A stretch of 64,000 bases of DNA from Nitrospinaceae bacterium. Lineage in GTDB: Bacteria; Nitrospinota; Nitrospinia; Nitrospinales; JACRGP01. The notes beneath the pieces are model-generated. The model was not told the origin of the DNA. It made no database searches and saw only the letters and a list, made by a program, of their open reading frames with translations. Both the position numbers and the translations under genes were made by a program. The stretch spans positions 1 through 64,000 of the forward strand of contig JAJDBB010000005.1 of the NCBI GenBank assembly GCA_029261555.1. Reading direction: 5' to 3'. This document shows positions 20,388 to 29,102 of the stretch, one piece after another; within the stretch, counting starts at the first letter, position 1, and every line of letters begins with the position of its first letter.

Positions 20388-22877
20388 TTATTTTTTTACC
20401 TGAACCCAAGTCGCGGCGTCGGGATCCTTGACTAACGCCATGAGTCCTTGCTCGTCCGATACCCTGGGCATGAGAGCCGCGCCCGGATTGCACCTGTCGG
20501 ATACTTCCGCCACGGCGTCAATCGCTACGTCCCCGGAAACCACCTTGACCTCGCCCCCTGTTTCTATGCCAAGAGCTTTGGCGTCCTCCGCGTTCAGATA
20601 GACGGTAGAGGATTTAAACTGATGAGCCAGCGGAGAAGATGCGTCCAAAATTTTATCGTGCGCGAAAAGGTAATTTGTTACGCGCAGACGCAAGGCGCCG
20701 TTTTCGGGTTTCTCCGCCGCCGGGGCTCCGTTACCTTGAACCTCGGAGCAAGCGAAACCTTTTCTGGGCAGTCCCATTCCTTTAACGGACTTCTTATTGA
20801 TGGCTTCATAGCCGGGAACATTTTTGGAAATTTCGTCCGTCGCATCGAACGAATTTTTATACGACGGCGCTTCGGGATCCAGACTGCGGATCATCCGGGA
20901 GATTATCATCCAGTCCGGCGGGTGATCTTCGCGTACCAGGCTCCGCTTGCGAAACTGTACTCGCCCGCCAATGTTAGTCGTCGTCCCGTCGTCGTAGCCC
21001 GGTCCGTTGGACGCCAGAACCAGGTTTGCCAGTTGGGTCGTTTCGGTTTCCAGCATGTCGTGAACGACCAGATAGTCTAGATTTTTGAGAGCCTCCATCA
21101 CCGCAGATCCACCAGGGAAATCGACAACCGGGTTGGCGCGGAACACGACCAGCGCTTTCAGTTCGCCCGCCGCGGCTTTTTCGATCATCTCCAAAGCGGA
21201 GAAGCCGGGTTGCAAGGGAGACTCGTCTCCCCAAAGAGATTTAATTTTTTCCGCTTCCGACAGGGCCAGCCCGCCGGGATAGAAATTAGGATGCGCTCCC
21301 ATATCCAAGGCGCCGACGGCGTTGGTCCCTGGCGCGACGGGGATGGCGCCGCATTGCTTGTCCGGCAACCCGCCAATGGTTTGCAACAATTCTAATATTG
21401 TGTCCGAAGCCACGCCGTTCAACGCGGCGGGATTATAAATCACGCAAACTTTTTCGCTGCCCTGAATCGTCGCCGCCAGTTCCTTGATTAGTTTGGGAGC
21501 GATACCGGCGGACTTTTCCAACCCGCGAACCTTTTTATCGTTCAGCGCGTCGATCAGCGCCGAGAGAGTCTCGGCTTCAGAACCCACGTTATAACGAAGT
21601 GAGAGGGCCGCCGGTTTGTCCATATCGGTTTTTTGATCGTTCAACACCGCCAGCTTGACGTCGAAAAACGAAACCGATTTTTTAATCCGCAAATCCAGAA
21701 CAGGGGCTTCTTCCGTGGGGTCCGACGCGATCAGCAATACCAGATCCGAGGTCTCTATATCGCCGACGTCGTAATGATCGACGGGCAAACCGGGAGCCTG
21801 CTTGTAAGTTTTGAAATCGATATTGTTAGTTTTCAATTGCTGGCGGAACAATTTCTGGTAGAGGTAGAGTTCCTCGTTGGTCCCATAAGGAGAGCCAATA
21901 AACCCTACACTTTTGGGTCCGTGCTCGTCGGAGATTTTTTTCAATTGCGTCGCCGCTTGCCCGAGCGCGTCGTTCGCCTCCAGCGCTTCGCCCTTGTCGT
22001 TTCTACAGTTTAATATTCGGTTGGCGCTTTCCACGAAACCGTAACCGAACCGTCCCTTATCGCAAATCCAGCCGTCGTCGACGGCGTCGTTGGCCTGGGA
22101 ATTTTCGCCGGACTTGGCCTGAACGCGCATGAACTCGTTCATCCGGGCGCCGACGACGATATTGCAGTTCACCCCGCAATGCGCGCACAGAGTCTCCGCA
22201 TTGTCCAGATCCCATATTCGGGATTTGAAGCGGTAGGTAGTGTTGGTCAAGGCGCCGACGGGACAAATATCGACCACGTTGCCGGAAAATCGCGTCTCGT
22301 AAGGCCGATCCTGAAATGTCTGCACCCGGTTTTGGAATCCGCGATTGACCATGACCAGCGCGGTTTCCTGTTCGACTATGTCGCTGTAGCGGGTACACCG
22401 TTGACAGGCAATACAACGTTCGCGGTCGATGGTAACGACGGGACTCAACGGAACGGCTTTATCTCGGTTATAGCGGGTGAATTCGGTTCGCGTCAGGTCG
22501 GGTCCATGCGCGAAAGTGTTGTCCTGAAGCGGACACTCGCCTCCCTTGTCGCATACGGGGCAGTCCAGCGGATGGTTTAGCAGGGTGAATTCCAGTACTC
22601 CCTGCCGTCCTTTCGTTGCTTTTTGGGACTCCGTATTGATGACCATATCCTGTCCCACGGCCAGGGTGCAGGCGGTGGCAAGCTTTGGCATTTTTTCCAC
22701 TTCCACCAGACACATCCGGCAACAGCCGAAAGGCCCCAGTTTTTCGTGGTAACAAAAAACGGGGATATCGATCCCAACCGTTTTCGCGGCGTCGACCGCA
22801 ACGGTTCCTTTGGGAACGGTGACAGTTTTTCCGTCTATGGTCAACGTGACGGTTTCGGTTTGCGTTTTTTTAGGCAT
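20388..22877 (-). CDS. nuoG: NADH-quinone oxidoreductase subunit G
   Basis: Large iron-sulfur subunit of the N module, 829 residues. The N-terminal [2Fe-2S] site (CYHEKLGPFGCCRMC...C), the His-liganded [4Fe-4S] region (CPVCDKGGECPLQD), the CIACQRC...C cluster and a further cysteine set (CAHCGVNC...C, about residue 228 on) are visible. The last set corresponds to the N7 cluster seen in many bacteria. A molybdopterin-oxidoreductase-type domain follows but shows no sign of binding cofactor. The C-terminal domain (VTNYLFAHDKILDASSP) is of the dinucleotide-binding type. Confidence 0.96.
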   Translation of the reverse strand: MPKKTQTETVTLTIDGKTVTVPKGTVAVDAAKTVGIDIPVFCYHEKLGPFGCCRMCLVEVEKMPKLATACTLAVGQDMVINTESQKATKGRQGVLEFTLLNHPLDCPVCDKGGECPLQDNTFAHGPDLTRTEFTRYNRDKAVPLSPVVTIDRERCIACQRCTRYSDIVEQETALVMVNRGFQNRVQTFQDRPYETRFSGNVVDICPVGALTNTTYRFKSRIWDLDNAETLCAHCGVNCNIVVGARMNEFMRVQAKSGENSQANDAVDDGWICDKGRFGYGFVESANRILNCRNDKGEALEANDALGQAATQLKKISDEHGPKSVGFIGSPYGTNEELYLYQKLFRQQLKTNNIDFKTYKQAPGLPVDHYDVGDIETSDLVLLIASDPTEEAPVLDLRIKKSVSFFDVKLAVLNDQKTDMDKPAALSLRYNVGSEAETLSALIDALNDKKVRGLEKSAGIAPKLIKELAATIQGSEKVCVIYNPAALNGVASDTILELLQTIGGLPDKQCGAIPVAPGTNAVGALDMGAHPNFYPGGLALSEAEKIKSLWGDESPLQPGFSALEMIEKAAAGELKALVVFRANPVVDFPGGSAVMEALKNLDYLVVHDMLETETTQLANLVLASNGPGYDDGTTTNIGGRVQFRKRSLVREDHPPDWMIISRMIRSLDPEAPSYKNSFDATDEISKNVPGYEAINKKSVKGMGLPRKGFACSEVQGNGAPAAEKPENGALRLRVTNYLFAHDKILDASSPLAHQFKSSTVYLNAEDAKALGIETGGEVKVVSGDVAIDAVAEVSDRCNPGAALMPRVSDEQGLMALVKDPDAATWVQVKK

Positions 22878-22882
22878 AATTT

Positions 22883-24142
22883 TTATTCCGCCGCAACGCC
22901 GGCCTTAGCCTGGCTCAAAAGTTCTTCGTAATCTTCGCGGAAGTTCGCAATCCCGCTAAGAACCGGCGCAATCGCCGCGTCGCCCAAAGGACAGAAACAT
23001 TTAAAACTCATGTTGTCGCAAATATCTTGCAACAATCCGATATTTTCGTCCTTGCCGCGCCCGCTTTCAATCTCGCCCAGAATCTGGTGAAGCCAGCGGG
23101 TGCCTTCCCGACATGGAGTGCATTTACCGCAAGACTCGTGCATATAAAAGCTGGCGATACGCAGGGTTTCCTTGACCACGTTGGCCGAGTCGTCCATAAC
23201 GATCAAGGCGCCGGACCCCAACATGGACCCTGCCGCCTGCAGGGATTCGTAATCGTAAGGCGTGTCGACTTTATCCGCAGGCAACATGGGCACGGACGAG
23301 CCGCCAGGGATGAAGGCTTTCAACTTTCGGCCTTCGCGCATTCCGCCGGCCATCTCAATAATTTCACTGGTCGGGGTTCCCAAAACCACTTCGAAATTCC
23401 CGGGATTCCGCACATGGCCGGACACGCTGACCAGTTTGGTGCCCTTGCTTTTTTCGGTGCCCAACGCGGCGTAGGCTTTCGCGCCGCCTTCGACAACCGG
23501 CACAACCGCGCAGAGCGTCTCTACATTGTTGACCACGGTGGGCTTGCCGTACAAACCTTCGACGGCAGGGAACGGCGGCTTCAGGCGCGGCTCTCCGCGC
23601 ATCCCTTCCAGGGAATTGAGCAGGGCCGACTCTTCGCCGCAGATGTAAGCGCCCGCGCCCAGATGGGAATGAAGGTCCAGATTGAATTTTGATTTGAGGA
23701 TGTTCTTGCCCAGGTAACCGCGATCGTAGGCTTCTTCCACCGCCTTGTCGAAAATTTCGCAAAGGTCGTAAAACTCTCCGCGCATGTAGTTGTACCCCGT
23801 CTCTATTTCGCAGGCATAGGCGCATATGATCATGCCTTCGATCAAAAGGTGAGGATTCTTGAGCAGCAACTCGCGGTCTTTACAGGTGCCCGGTTCGCTT
23901 TCGTCGGCGTTGCATACCAGGTAGCGGGGATAAACGTTCTTGGCCAGGAAGCTCCATTTCAGGCCGGTGGGAAACCCGGCTCCGCCGCGCCCGCGCAATC
24001 CGGAGGCCTTGACTGTTTCCAGGATTTCCTCGGGCTTTTGTTTGAGGGCTTTCTTGAGCGTCTCGTAACCGCCGTGCTTTTCGTAAACGTCGATACTGGC
24101 CATGCCCTCGACGTTGATATGTTTGAATAGTAGCTGCGTCAT
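22883..24142 (-). CDS. nuoF: NADH-quinone oxidoreductase subunit F
   Basis: NADH-oxidising flavoprotein subunit, 419 residues. The NADH-binding glycine run (RGRGGAGFPTGLKW), the FMN region (CNADESEPGTCKDRE, GEESALLNSLEG) and the N3 cluster cysteines (SCGKCTPCREG and a later Cys in CFCPLGD) are all present. It is five bases ahead of nuoG and four bases behind nuoE. The C-terminal tail is alanine-rich. Confidence 0.98.
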   Translation of the reverse strand: MTQLLFKHINVEGMASIDVYEKHGGYETLKKALKQKPEEILETVKASGLRGRGGAGFPTGLKWSFLAKNVYPRYLVCNADESEPGTCKDRELLLKNPHLLIEGMIICAYACEIETGYNYMRGEFYDLCEIFDKAVEEAYDRGYLGKNILKSKFNLDLHSHLGAGAYICGEESALLNSLEGMRGEPRLKPPFPAVEGLYGKPTVVNNVETLCAVVPVVEGGAKAYAALGTEKSKGTKLVSVSGHVRNPGNFEVVLGTPTSEIIEMAGGMREGRKLKAFIPGGSSVPMLPADKVDTPYDYESLQAAGSMLGSGALIVMDDSANVVKETLRIASFYMHESCGKCTPCREGTRWLHQILGEIESGRGKDENIGLLQDICDNMSFKCFCPLGDAAIAPVLSGIANFREDYEELLSQAKAGVAAE

Positions 24143-24146
24143 CGCG

Positions 24147-24623
24147 TTATTTCAGGGAATCCAGAATTTGATCGATTTTTTGAGGCGTCAGGTTGACATG
24201 ATAATCGTTGTTGATTCGCATCACCGGCGCGCGCGAACATTCCGCAAGGCACTCTTCGCGGAGCAGGGTGAATTTTTTATCTTCCGTGGTCCCGCCCACT
24301 TCAATATTCAATTTTTTCGCCGTGTACTCCAGCAGATTGTCGCAATTCAGCAAATGACAACTCACGTTGATGCAAAACAGGATGACGTATTGCCCCACCG
24401 GCCGGGTGTAGTACATGGTGTAAAACGAACATACCCCTTCTACATAAGCGGGAGAAAGATCCAAACGGCGCCCGATCTCTTCCATGGCTTCGGGGCTGAC
24501 GTAGCCGTTTTGCTGTTGCGCAATGCGCAGAAGCGCAAGTATCGCTGATTTTTTCCGATCCGGTGGATACTTGACCAGTTGCTTTTCAATTTCCTTTTCG
24601 GAAGTTTCAGAAAACGCAAACAT
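24147..24623 (-). CDS. nuoE: NADH-quinone oxidoreductase subunit E
   Basis: Thioredoxin-like subunit with the N1a [2Fe-2S] cluster. The ligands are in CINVSC (C-x4-C) and CLAEC (C-x3-C). The start is the ATG at 24623 (MFAFSETSEKE...), which overlaps the nuoD stop by one base (TGATG). The longer frame upstream lies inside nuoD and is not used. It has 158 residues, normal for the family. Confidence 0.96.
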   Translation of the reverse strand: MFAFSETSEKEIEKQLVKYPPDRKKSAILALLRIAQQQNGYVSPEAMEEIGRRLDLSPAYVEGVCSFYTMYYTRPVGQYVILFCINVSCHLLNCDNLLEYTAKKLNIEVGGTTEDKKFTLLREECLAECSRAPVMRINNDYHVNLTPQKIDQILDSLK

Positions 24624-25822
24624 CAGCGGTCGACCTCCCCCATTACAATATCCACGCTTCCGATGATCCCCACCACGTCGGCGATAAAATGTCCAGTCAT
24701 CATATGGCACATTCCCGGACTGGCCATGAAAGACGGCGCGCGCAGTTTCACCCGATAGGGAACATTCGACCCGTCGCTGACAATATAAAATCCGACCTCG
24801 CCGCGCGGCCCTTCGGTAGGAACGTAGGTCTCGCCTGCAGGGACCTTGATTCCCTCGGACACAAGTTTAAAATGATGGATCAATGCTTCCATGCTGGTTT
24901 TCAGCGTATTCCTGGGCGGCAAGGAAATTTTATTGTCCGGAATTTTGTAACCGTCGTCAGGCAAAGCGTCGAGCGCCTGCTTGATGATCTCTCGACTTTC
25001 CCGCATTTCCTGAATCCGGCAACGGTAGCGGTCGTAGATATCGCCGTTTTTTCCAACGGGAACCTCAAACCTGAAATTCTCGTACCCGCTGTACGGGCGT
25101 TTTTTCCGGAAGTCAAAATCGACTCCGGAAGCGCGCAAGCAGGGTCCGCTAAAACTCCAGTCGAGCGCCTGCTCTTTGCTGAAAACCCCGACCTCCTGGG
25201 TGCGGTCCATCCAGATGGGATTTTTAGTCAACAGGCTTTCGTACTCGTCTATTTTCTCGGGAAAATAATCAATAAATTTTCGCGTCCCCTGGATCCATTC
25301 CGGCGTGGCGTCCTTGGCGACGCCGCCGATGCGGATGAAACTCGTCATCATGCGCACGCCTGAGATCATCTCGTTCAGGTCCAGAATCATTTCCCGCTCA
25401 CGCCAGGCGTAGAGAAAAACCGTCATGGCTCCGATGTCCAGAGCGTGGGTGCCCAACCATAGCAGGTGACTGGCGATGCGCGTCAATTCGCACATGATTA
25501 CCCGGATGTACTGAGCGCGCCCGGGAATCTCCACTTGCAGAAGCTTTTCCGTAGTCAGACAAAAGGCCAGGTTGTTGCCGGGGGGATTGAGGTAATCCAA
25601 ACGATCCGTCATCGGGATGACGTGAACGTAGCGCTTGTTTTCGGAAGATTTTTCGATTCCCGTGTGGAGGTAACCGATTTCCGGAACGGCGGACAGGACA
25701 ACTTCCCCGTCCATTTCCAACACCACGCGAAAGACCCCGTGGGTGCTGGGGTGCTGGGGACCCATGTTGAGGGTCATAGTGTCTTTATCGCGCTCGAGCA
25801 GACCCTGTTCGGTTACCGTCAT
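24623..25822 (-). CDS. nuoD: NADH-quinone oxidoreductase subunit D
   Basis: 49-kDa subunit homologous to the large subunit of NiFe hydrogenases, forming the quinone-binding cavity with NuoB. It has 399 residues. The GPQHPSTHGVFR motif near the N-terminus contains the quinone-site His, and the typical ASGVDFDFRKKRPYSGYENF segment follows. It is separate from nuoC, not fused as in E. coli. Eleven bases separate it from nuoC. Confidence 0.97.
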   Translation of the reverse strand: MTVTEQGLLERDKDTMTLNMGPQHPSTHGVFRVVLEMDGEVVLSAVPEIGYLHTGIEKSSENKRYVHVIPMTDRLDYLNPPGNNLAFCLTTEKLLQVEIPGRAQYIRVIMCELTRIASHLLWLGTHALDIGAMTVFLYAWREREMILDLNEMISGVRMMTSFIRIGGVAKDATPEWIQGTRKFIDYFPEKIDEYESLLTKNPIWMDRTQEVGVFSKEQALDWSFSGPCLRASGVDFDFRKKRPYSGYENFRFEVPVGKNGDIYDRYRCRIQEMRESREIIKQALDALPDDGYKIPDNKISLPPRNTLKTSMEALIHHFKLVSEGIKVPAGETYVPTEGPRGEVGFYIVSDGSNVPYRVKLRAPSFMASPGMCHMMTGHFIADVVGIIGSVDIVMGEVDR

Positions 25823-25833
25823 AATTTCTCGCC

Positions 25834-26364
25834 TTACCGCTTCGCGGGGCTTTCCTTAACCAGTTCTTTTTTGAAGTCCCGATTGTGGGTGAACGCAATG
25901 TCCTCCCACACCAGCGGATAGTCTTTTCGCAGGGGATGCCCTTCCCAGGTTTCCGGCATGATCAGGCGACGCTTGTCTTCAAGACCTTCAATGTTTATTC
26001 CAAACATATCGAAGATTTCCCGTTCCGGGTACACGGCGGAACTCCATAAATGAGTCACCGTCGGAACGCTGGGATTCTCTTCGCCAATACCCACGCGAAT
26101 GCGCACGCTTTGATTTTTTTCCATCGAATGTAGTTCGTACACCGCCTCAAAACGCGGCTCGCGTTCCATATTCAGATAATCGACCCCCCGGATATCGGAC
26201 AGATAATCGAAGGCCAGGTCGGGGTCGGACTTAAGAAACTCTGCTACTTTTGGAAGAGACTCTGGCGCGAGGTGAACCACGGCGTCGCCCAGGTTCACCT
26301 CGGCGGACTGCACGTCCTCTCCCATGGAGCTTTTAATTTTTTCGACGATTTCCTCTGCGGTCAT
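25834..26364 (-). CDS. nuoC: NADH-quinone oxidoreductase subunit C
   Basis: 30-kDa subunit of the connecting arm, 176 residues, not fused to nuoD. The signatures ERE(I)FDMFGI and [10 protein letters not shown] are clear. I start at the ATG at 26364, which overlaps the nuoB stop as ATGA. The additional 69 codons open upstream lie inside nuoB and have an unnatural, Arg/Gly-rich composition. Confidence 0.96.
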   Translation of the reverse strand: MTAEEIVEKIKSSMGEDVQSAEVNLGDAVVHLAPESLPKVAEFLKSDPDLAFDYLSDIRGVDYLNMEREPRFEAVYELHSMEKNQSVRIRVGIGEENPSVPTVTHLWSSAVYPEREIFDMFGINIEGLEDKRRLIMPETWEGHPLRKDYPLVWEDIAFTHNRDFKKELVKESPAKR

Positions 26365-26945
26365 GCGATTTTTTCCCTCGCCTTGCCGGTTCCCGCTTCG
26401 GAGAGAATTTTTTCCTGCAGTTTTATGATTCCGTACAACAGGGCTTCCGGACCGGGAGGACATCCAGGAACGTAAACGTCCACGGGGACCACGCGGTCCA
26501 CGCCCTGAACGATAGCGTAATTGTTGAATATTCCGCCGCAGGAGGAGCAGGCGCCCATGGCCATGACCCATTTGGGATCGGGCATCTGGTCGTATATCTG
26601 TTTTAAAATCGGGGCCATTTTTTGCGACACCCGCCCGGAAACGATCATCAGATCGGCTTGCCGGGGCGAAGCTCGGAACACCTCCGCGCCAAAGCGCGCG
26701 GCGTCCCAGCGAGAGTTGGCCATGGCCATCATTTCAATGGCGCAACAGGCCAGTCCGAAGGTGGCCGGCCATAGGGCGTTTTTCTGCGCCCAGCCCACCA
26801 CCTTGCCCAACTTGGTGGTCAATATAGAGTCGTAAACCGAACCGGCCGCTTCGTAATCCAACTGGTCGAAGACGTCCTTGACGTTATCTTTTAAGTGACC
26901 AATTTCTGACTCAACGGTATCGACGGCGCTGTCTATTAATCCCAT
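26361..26945 (-). CDS. nuoB: NADH-quinone oxidoreductase subunit B
   Basis: Carries cluster N2, the last iron-sulfur centre before quinone. The tandem cysteines are in [12 protein letters not shown], with further ligands in [10 protein letters not shown] and [12 protein letters not shown] start at 26945, where GGAGG lies six bases upstream (194 residues). An ATG seven codons earlier lacks such a site. The gene overlaps nuoA by 10 bases and nuoC by four. Confidence 0.97.
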   Translation of the reverse strand: MGLIDSAVDTVESEIGHLKDNVKDVFDQLDYEAAGSVYDSILTTKLGKVVGWAQKNALWPATFGLACCAIEMMAMANSRWDAARFGAEVFRASPRQADLMIVSGRVSQKMAPILKQIYDQMPDPKWVMAMGACSSCGGIFNNYAIVQGVDRVVPVDVYVPGCPPGPEALLYGIIKLQEKILSEAGTGKAREKIA

Positions 26946-27289
26946 TCCAAACCTCCCCGTCCCCAAACGTAGACGTAAGCGATCGCTAGTATAATAATGA
27001 ATACAAACATTTCAATCAGGCCAAAAAACCCGAGTTGATCCAACGACACCGCCCAGGGATACATGAACACCACCTCAATATCAAAGATGATGAACAACAT
27101 GGCAATGGTGGCAAAACGAACGGGAAACCGGCCTTTAGCTTCTTCTTGCGGGATTATACCACATTCGTAAGGGGCGCTTTTTTGCGGCGAGGCGTTGCGG
27201 GGACCCAGTATGGCGGAGAGCGCAAGCAATCCCAAAACCACCACGAGGGCAACCAGGGCAAACACCAATATGAAAAAATATTCGGTCAT
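26936..27289 (-). CDS. nuoA: NADH-quinone oxidoreductase subunit A
   Basis: Three-helix membrane subunit, first gene of the complex I operon, 117 residues. The YECGI segment in the first cytoplasmic loop holds the cysteine conserved at the quinone site, and [13 protein letters not shown] is the middle helix signature. A perfect consensus promoter lies 78-107 bases upstream. Confidence 0.97.
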   Translation of the reverse strand: MTEYFFILVFALVALVVVLGLLALSAILGPRNASPQKSAPYECGIIPQEEAKGRFPVRFATIAMLFIIFDIEVVFMYPWAVSLDQLGFFGLIEMFVFIIILAIAYVYVWGRGGLEWD

Positions 27290-27367
27290 AATTTTTGAGC
27301 CGAAAACATCGTAAATATTTAGTTTCTATCGGCTTGCACAAAATGCCAAAAGCCATTGGAAAGTGGG

Positions 27368-27396
27368 ATTATATTCGGGCTTAATTTACCTGTCAA
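27368..27396 (-). promoter_or_regulatory. Consensus sigma-70-type promoter of the nuo operon
   Basis: On the minus strand TTGACA (27391-27396) and TATAAT (27368-27373) are separated by exactly 17 bases, a full match to the housekeeping consensus. Transcription would begin near 27361, leaving a leader of about 70 bases before nuoA. Such perfect boxes are rare and suggest strong, constitutive expression. I see no obvious operator inside the spacer. Confidence 0.8.
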
Positions 27397-27407
27397 TCAA
27401 AGAATGG

Positions 27408-27643
27408 CAGGCAAGCGCCGGGGTAGCCCCCGGTGGCAGATAGTGTAGCGTTTAAGGGAAGCGGTTCAATATAGGTGAGCTTGCGTCTCGAACTCTGCAC
27501 CCACGGCGAGTGGCCGGGGTAGCCCCCGGTGGCAGATAGTGTAACGTTTAAGAAAAGCGGTTCAAGCTTCAGTGAGCTTGCGTCTCGAATCCTGCCCCCA
27601 CGGCGAGTGGCCGGCCAGCGTAACGCTGGCCGGCGCTTGCCTG
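27408..27643. repeat. Repeat element: two tandem 96-97 base units within inverted ends
   Basis: Two direct copies (27417-27512 and 27513-27609) start with GCCGGGGTAGCCCCCGG and end in CACGGCGAGTG. They differ at a few bases. A perfect 11-base hairpin follows. The whole block is bounded by CAGGCAAGCGCCGG (27408) and its exact inverse (27630-27643), which look like terminal inverted repeats. It occupies the gap between the DUF2231 stop and the nuo promoter. No coding capacity is evident. Together with the promoter this accounts for the gene-free stretch 27290-27649. Confidence 0.85.
27610..27634. repeat. Perfect hairpin, 11-base stem and TAA loop
   Basis: GCCGGCCAGCG, TAA, CGCTGGCCGGC. It is a self-complementary GC-rich hairpin that closes the tandem repeat block. 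There is no T-run on either side, so it is not a simple intrinsic terminator, though it could stall transcription or protect a 3' end of the DUF2231 message. The inner CCAGCG-NNN-CGCTGG core recurs at 55634, and a shorter form at 29079. Confidence 0.85.
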
Positions 27644-27649
27644 GAGACT

Positions 27650-28195
27650 TCAGCTTGTTTTCTTTTCATATTCATGATCTTCATCATGGTCCTCGTGTGC
27701 CGCGTAAAATTTTCCGGACTGAATCAGCGCCTTGGTTTCCGCGGGCAGGTGAATGGTGGCGGCCCCATACTTATAAACCAGCTCTCCTCCCGTATGGCCC
27801 GTAATGCCCAGGGGAATAACGGCCAGAAAACTCGCCACCGCAAACGCCATCCGAAACTTATGAGAATTCCGGAGCGGAATCAAAAAACCCGCCGAGGCCA
27901 TCACTAACAAACCTCCCGCGATCCAGGGAATGGTTTCGCCCATTTCCTCGTGCTCTTCGATCACTTCATGCGCAACCACTTTTTCGACTTTATCCTCGTC
28001 GACCTCGCCAAGCTCTACGGCAACCATCGAAGACGCCGTGTAAACCAGGGCAACCAATACGATAATGGCCCAGGTTTTTTGCGTCAAAAGTTCCTTCCGG
28101 ATGGCCCACCATGTGGCAAGCGCGGCAAAGGGTAAAATGGTTCCGAGAACGATTGGGAAATGCACAACCAGGGGATGCAACGGTAAATTAAACAT
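27650..28195 (-). CDS. DUF2231-type membrane protein
   Basis: Integral membrane protein of 181 residues with four hydrophobic helices. The start MFNLPLHPLVVHFPI matches the DUF2231 signature. Helices 1 and 2 are followed by an acidic/histidine-bearing loop (DEDKVEKVVAHEVIEEHEE). Helices 3 and 4 follow, and the tail is a His/Asp/Glu-rich segment (HEDHDEDHEYEKK) that could bind metal. The function of the family is unknown; several members sit near cytochrome or copper genes. AAAGGAGG lies a few bases before the ATG. It is divergent from the HTH membrane protein next door. Confidence 0.75.
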   Translation of the reverse strand: MFNLPLHPLVVHFPIVLGTILPFAALATWWAIRKELLTQKTWAIIVLVALVYTASSMVAVELGEVDEDKVEKVVAHEVIEEHEEMGETIPWIAGGLLVMASAGFLIPLRNSHKFRMAFAVASFLAVIPLGITGHTGGELVYKYGAATIHLPAETKALIQSGKFYAAHEDHDEDHEYEKKTS

Positions 28196-28339
28196 GCTAA
28201 CCTCCTTTTTCAGTTTTTAATTAACTACTGTTCCCAATTTCGTTCGAAAAAAGAAAAAACACCATCCGGGCTTTGGGCGATAAGTAACCCTTTTAGAATT
28301 AATATGTTGTAGAGCGCATAGGGCAAATGGAGGACGCCG

Positions 28340-28852
28340 TTGATTGATAGCAAGAGGCAAAACTGGTGGTTTCTGGCCTTGTCCGGGGCTTTTTTGATTC
28401 TGGTGGGAGCCGACCTGATAAACGATTATTTTAGCGGCGCCACCGGGGAACACTTACTGCTGGAAGGCATGCTACTGGGAGTCAGCGGAACGGTGTTTGT
28501 GATGATATTAAAAAATCTGGCGCGGGCGAAACTGGAAATTCAAACGCTCAAGATCGACTCTGAAAACCTGCATCAGGAAAAAGAGCGTTGGAAGAATGAA
28601 ACCCACCAATTAATGGAAGGGCTGTCGGTAAAAATCGAGCGTCAGTTCGCCAAGTGGAAACTGACTCCGGCGGAAACAGAGGTGGGCTTTTTACTTTTGA
28701 AGGGGTTTTCTTTAAAGGAAATCGCGGATATGCGAAGTACGAAAATCAAAACCGTCCAGCAACAGTCGCAGTCCATTTACCAGAAAACCGGGACGGCCAG
28801 CCGATCCGAACTATCGGCATTTTTTCTGGAAGACCTCCTGCCGCCGGGGTAG
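28340..28852 (+). CDS. Membrane-anchored LuxR-type HTH protein
   Basis: A 170-residue protein with two N-terminal membrane helices (about 10-28 and 41-58), a charged coiled-coil linker (about 60-105) and a LuxR/GerE-type helix-turn-helix (LTPAETEVGFLLLKGFSLKEIADMR...). The recognition region TKIKTVQQQSQSIYQKTG fits that family. It lacks a receiver, PAS or ligand domain, so any input must come through the membrane part or a partner. The start is TTG at 28340 with GGAGG six bases upstream. Its last residues (PPG) and stop codon lie within a copy of the repeat module GCCGGGGTAGCCCCC. It is divergent from the DUF2231 gene (144 bases), which is a plausible target. Confidence 0.8.
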   Translation: MIDSKRQNWWFLALSGAFLILVGADLINDYFSGATGEHLLLEGMLLGVSGTVFVMILKNLARAKLEIQTLKIDSENLHQEKERWKNETHQLMEGLSVKIERQFAKWKLTPAETEVGFLLLKGFSLKEIADMRSTKIKTVQQQSQSIYQKTGTASRSELSAFFLEDLLPPG

Positions 28853-29100
28853 CCCCCGCCAGGCAAGCGCCTGGAGGCAGTATTTTAACCACCTCTTGCA
28901 AAGAGGGTGGGGATGACTCCTCCTTTAAGAAATTTAATAGAAAATCTTTTAGACAGGATTAACAGGATAGACCCCCAAGACGTCAGGCTGAGCTTGTCGA
29001 AGCCCCGGCCCTTTTCCCACTTCGCCCTTCGACAGGCTCAGGGTGACAAATGGACACTGGCTCCGGGCGCTTGCCTGGCAGCGTCACGCTGGCGCCGGCC
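28843..29100. repeat. Mosaic repeat block filling a convergent gap
   Basis: Starts inside the stop codon of the HTH gene with GCCGGGGTAGCCCCC. A hairpin CCAGGC-AAGC-GCCTGG (28859-28874) follows, then the long palindrome of the TCGAAG family (28982-29047). It ends with the inverse module CGGGCGCTTGCCTGG and a CAGCG-TCA-CGCTG hairpin (29079-29091). It stops two bases before the stop of the opposing PLD-like gene. The block is built from the same modules as the 27.4 kb element but in a different order. Confidence 0.8.
28982..29047. repeat. Long palindrome, TCGAAG/CTTCGA family, copy 1
   Basis: Left arm GTCAGGCTGAGCTTGTCGAAG (one mismatch) pairs with CTTCGACAGGCTCAGGGTGAC across a C-rich loop of about 24 bases. 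A second copy is at 46681-46746. Palindromes with this CTTCGACAGGCTCAGG core are known from intergenic regions of many unrelated bacteria; their role is not established. Confidence 0.75.
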
Positions 29101-29102
29101 GA

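Noticed and set aside
20448-22580. Several plus-strand frames opposite nuoG
   Set aside because: Composition rich in Arg/Gln/His typical of antisense of GC-rich coding, with no motif; nuoG itself is complete.
27417-27609. Possible CRISPR array from direct repeats
   Set aside because: Only two copies, unit of 96-97 bases, no spacers and no cas genes; it is a tandem duplication.
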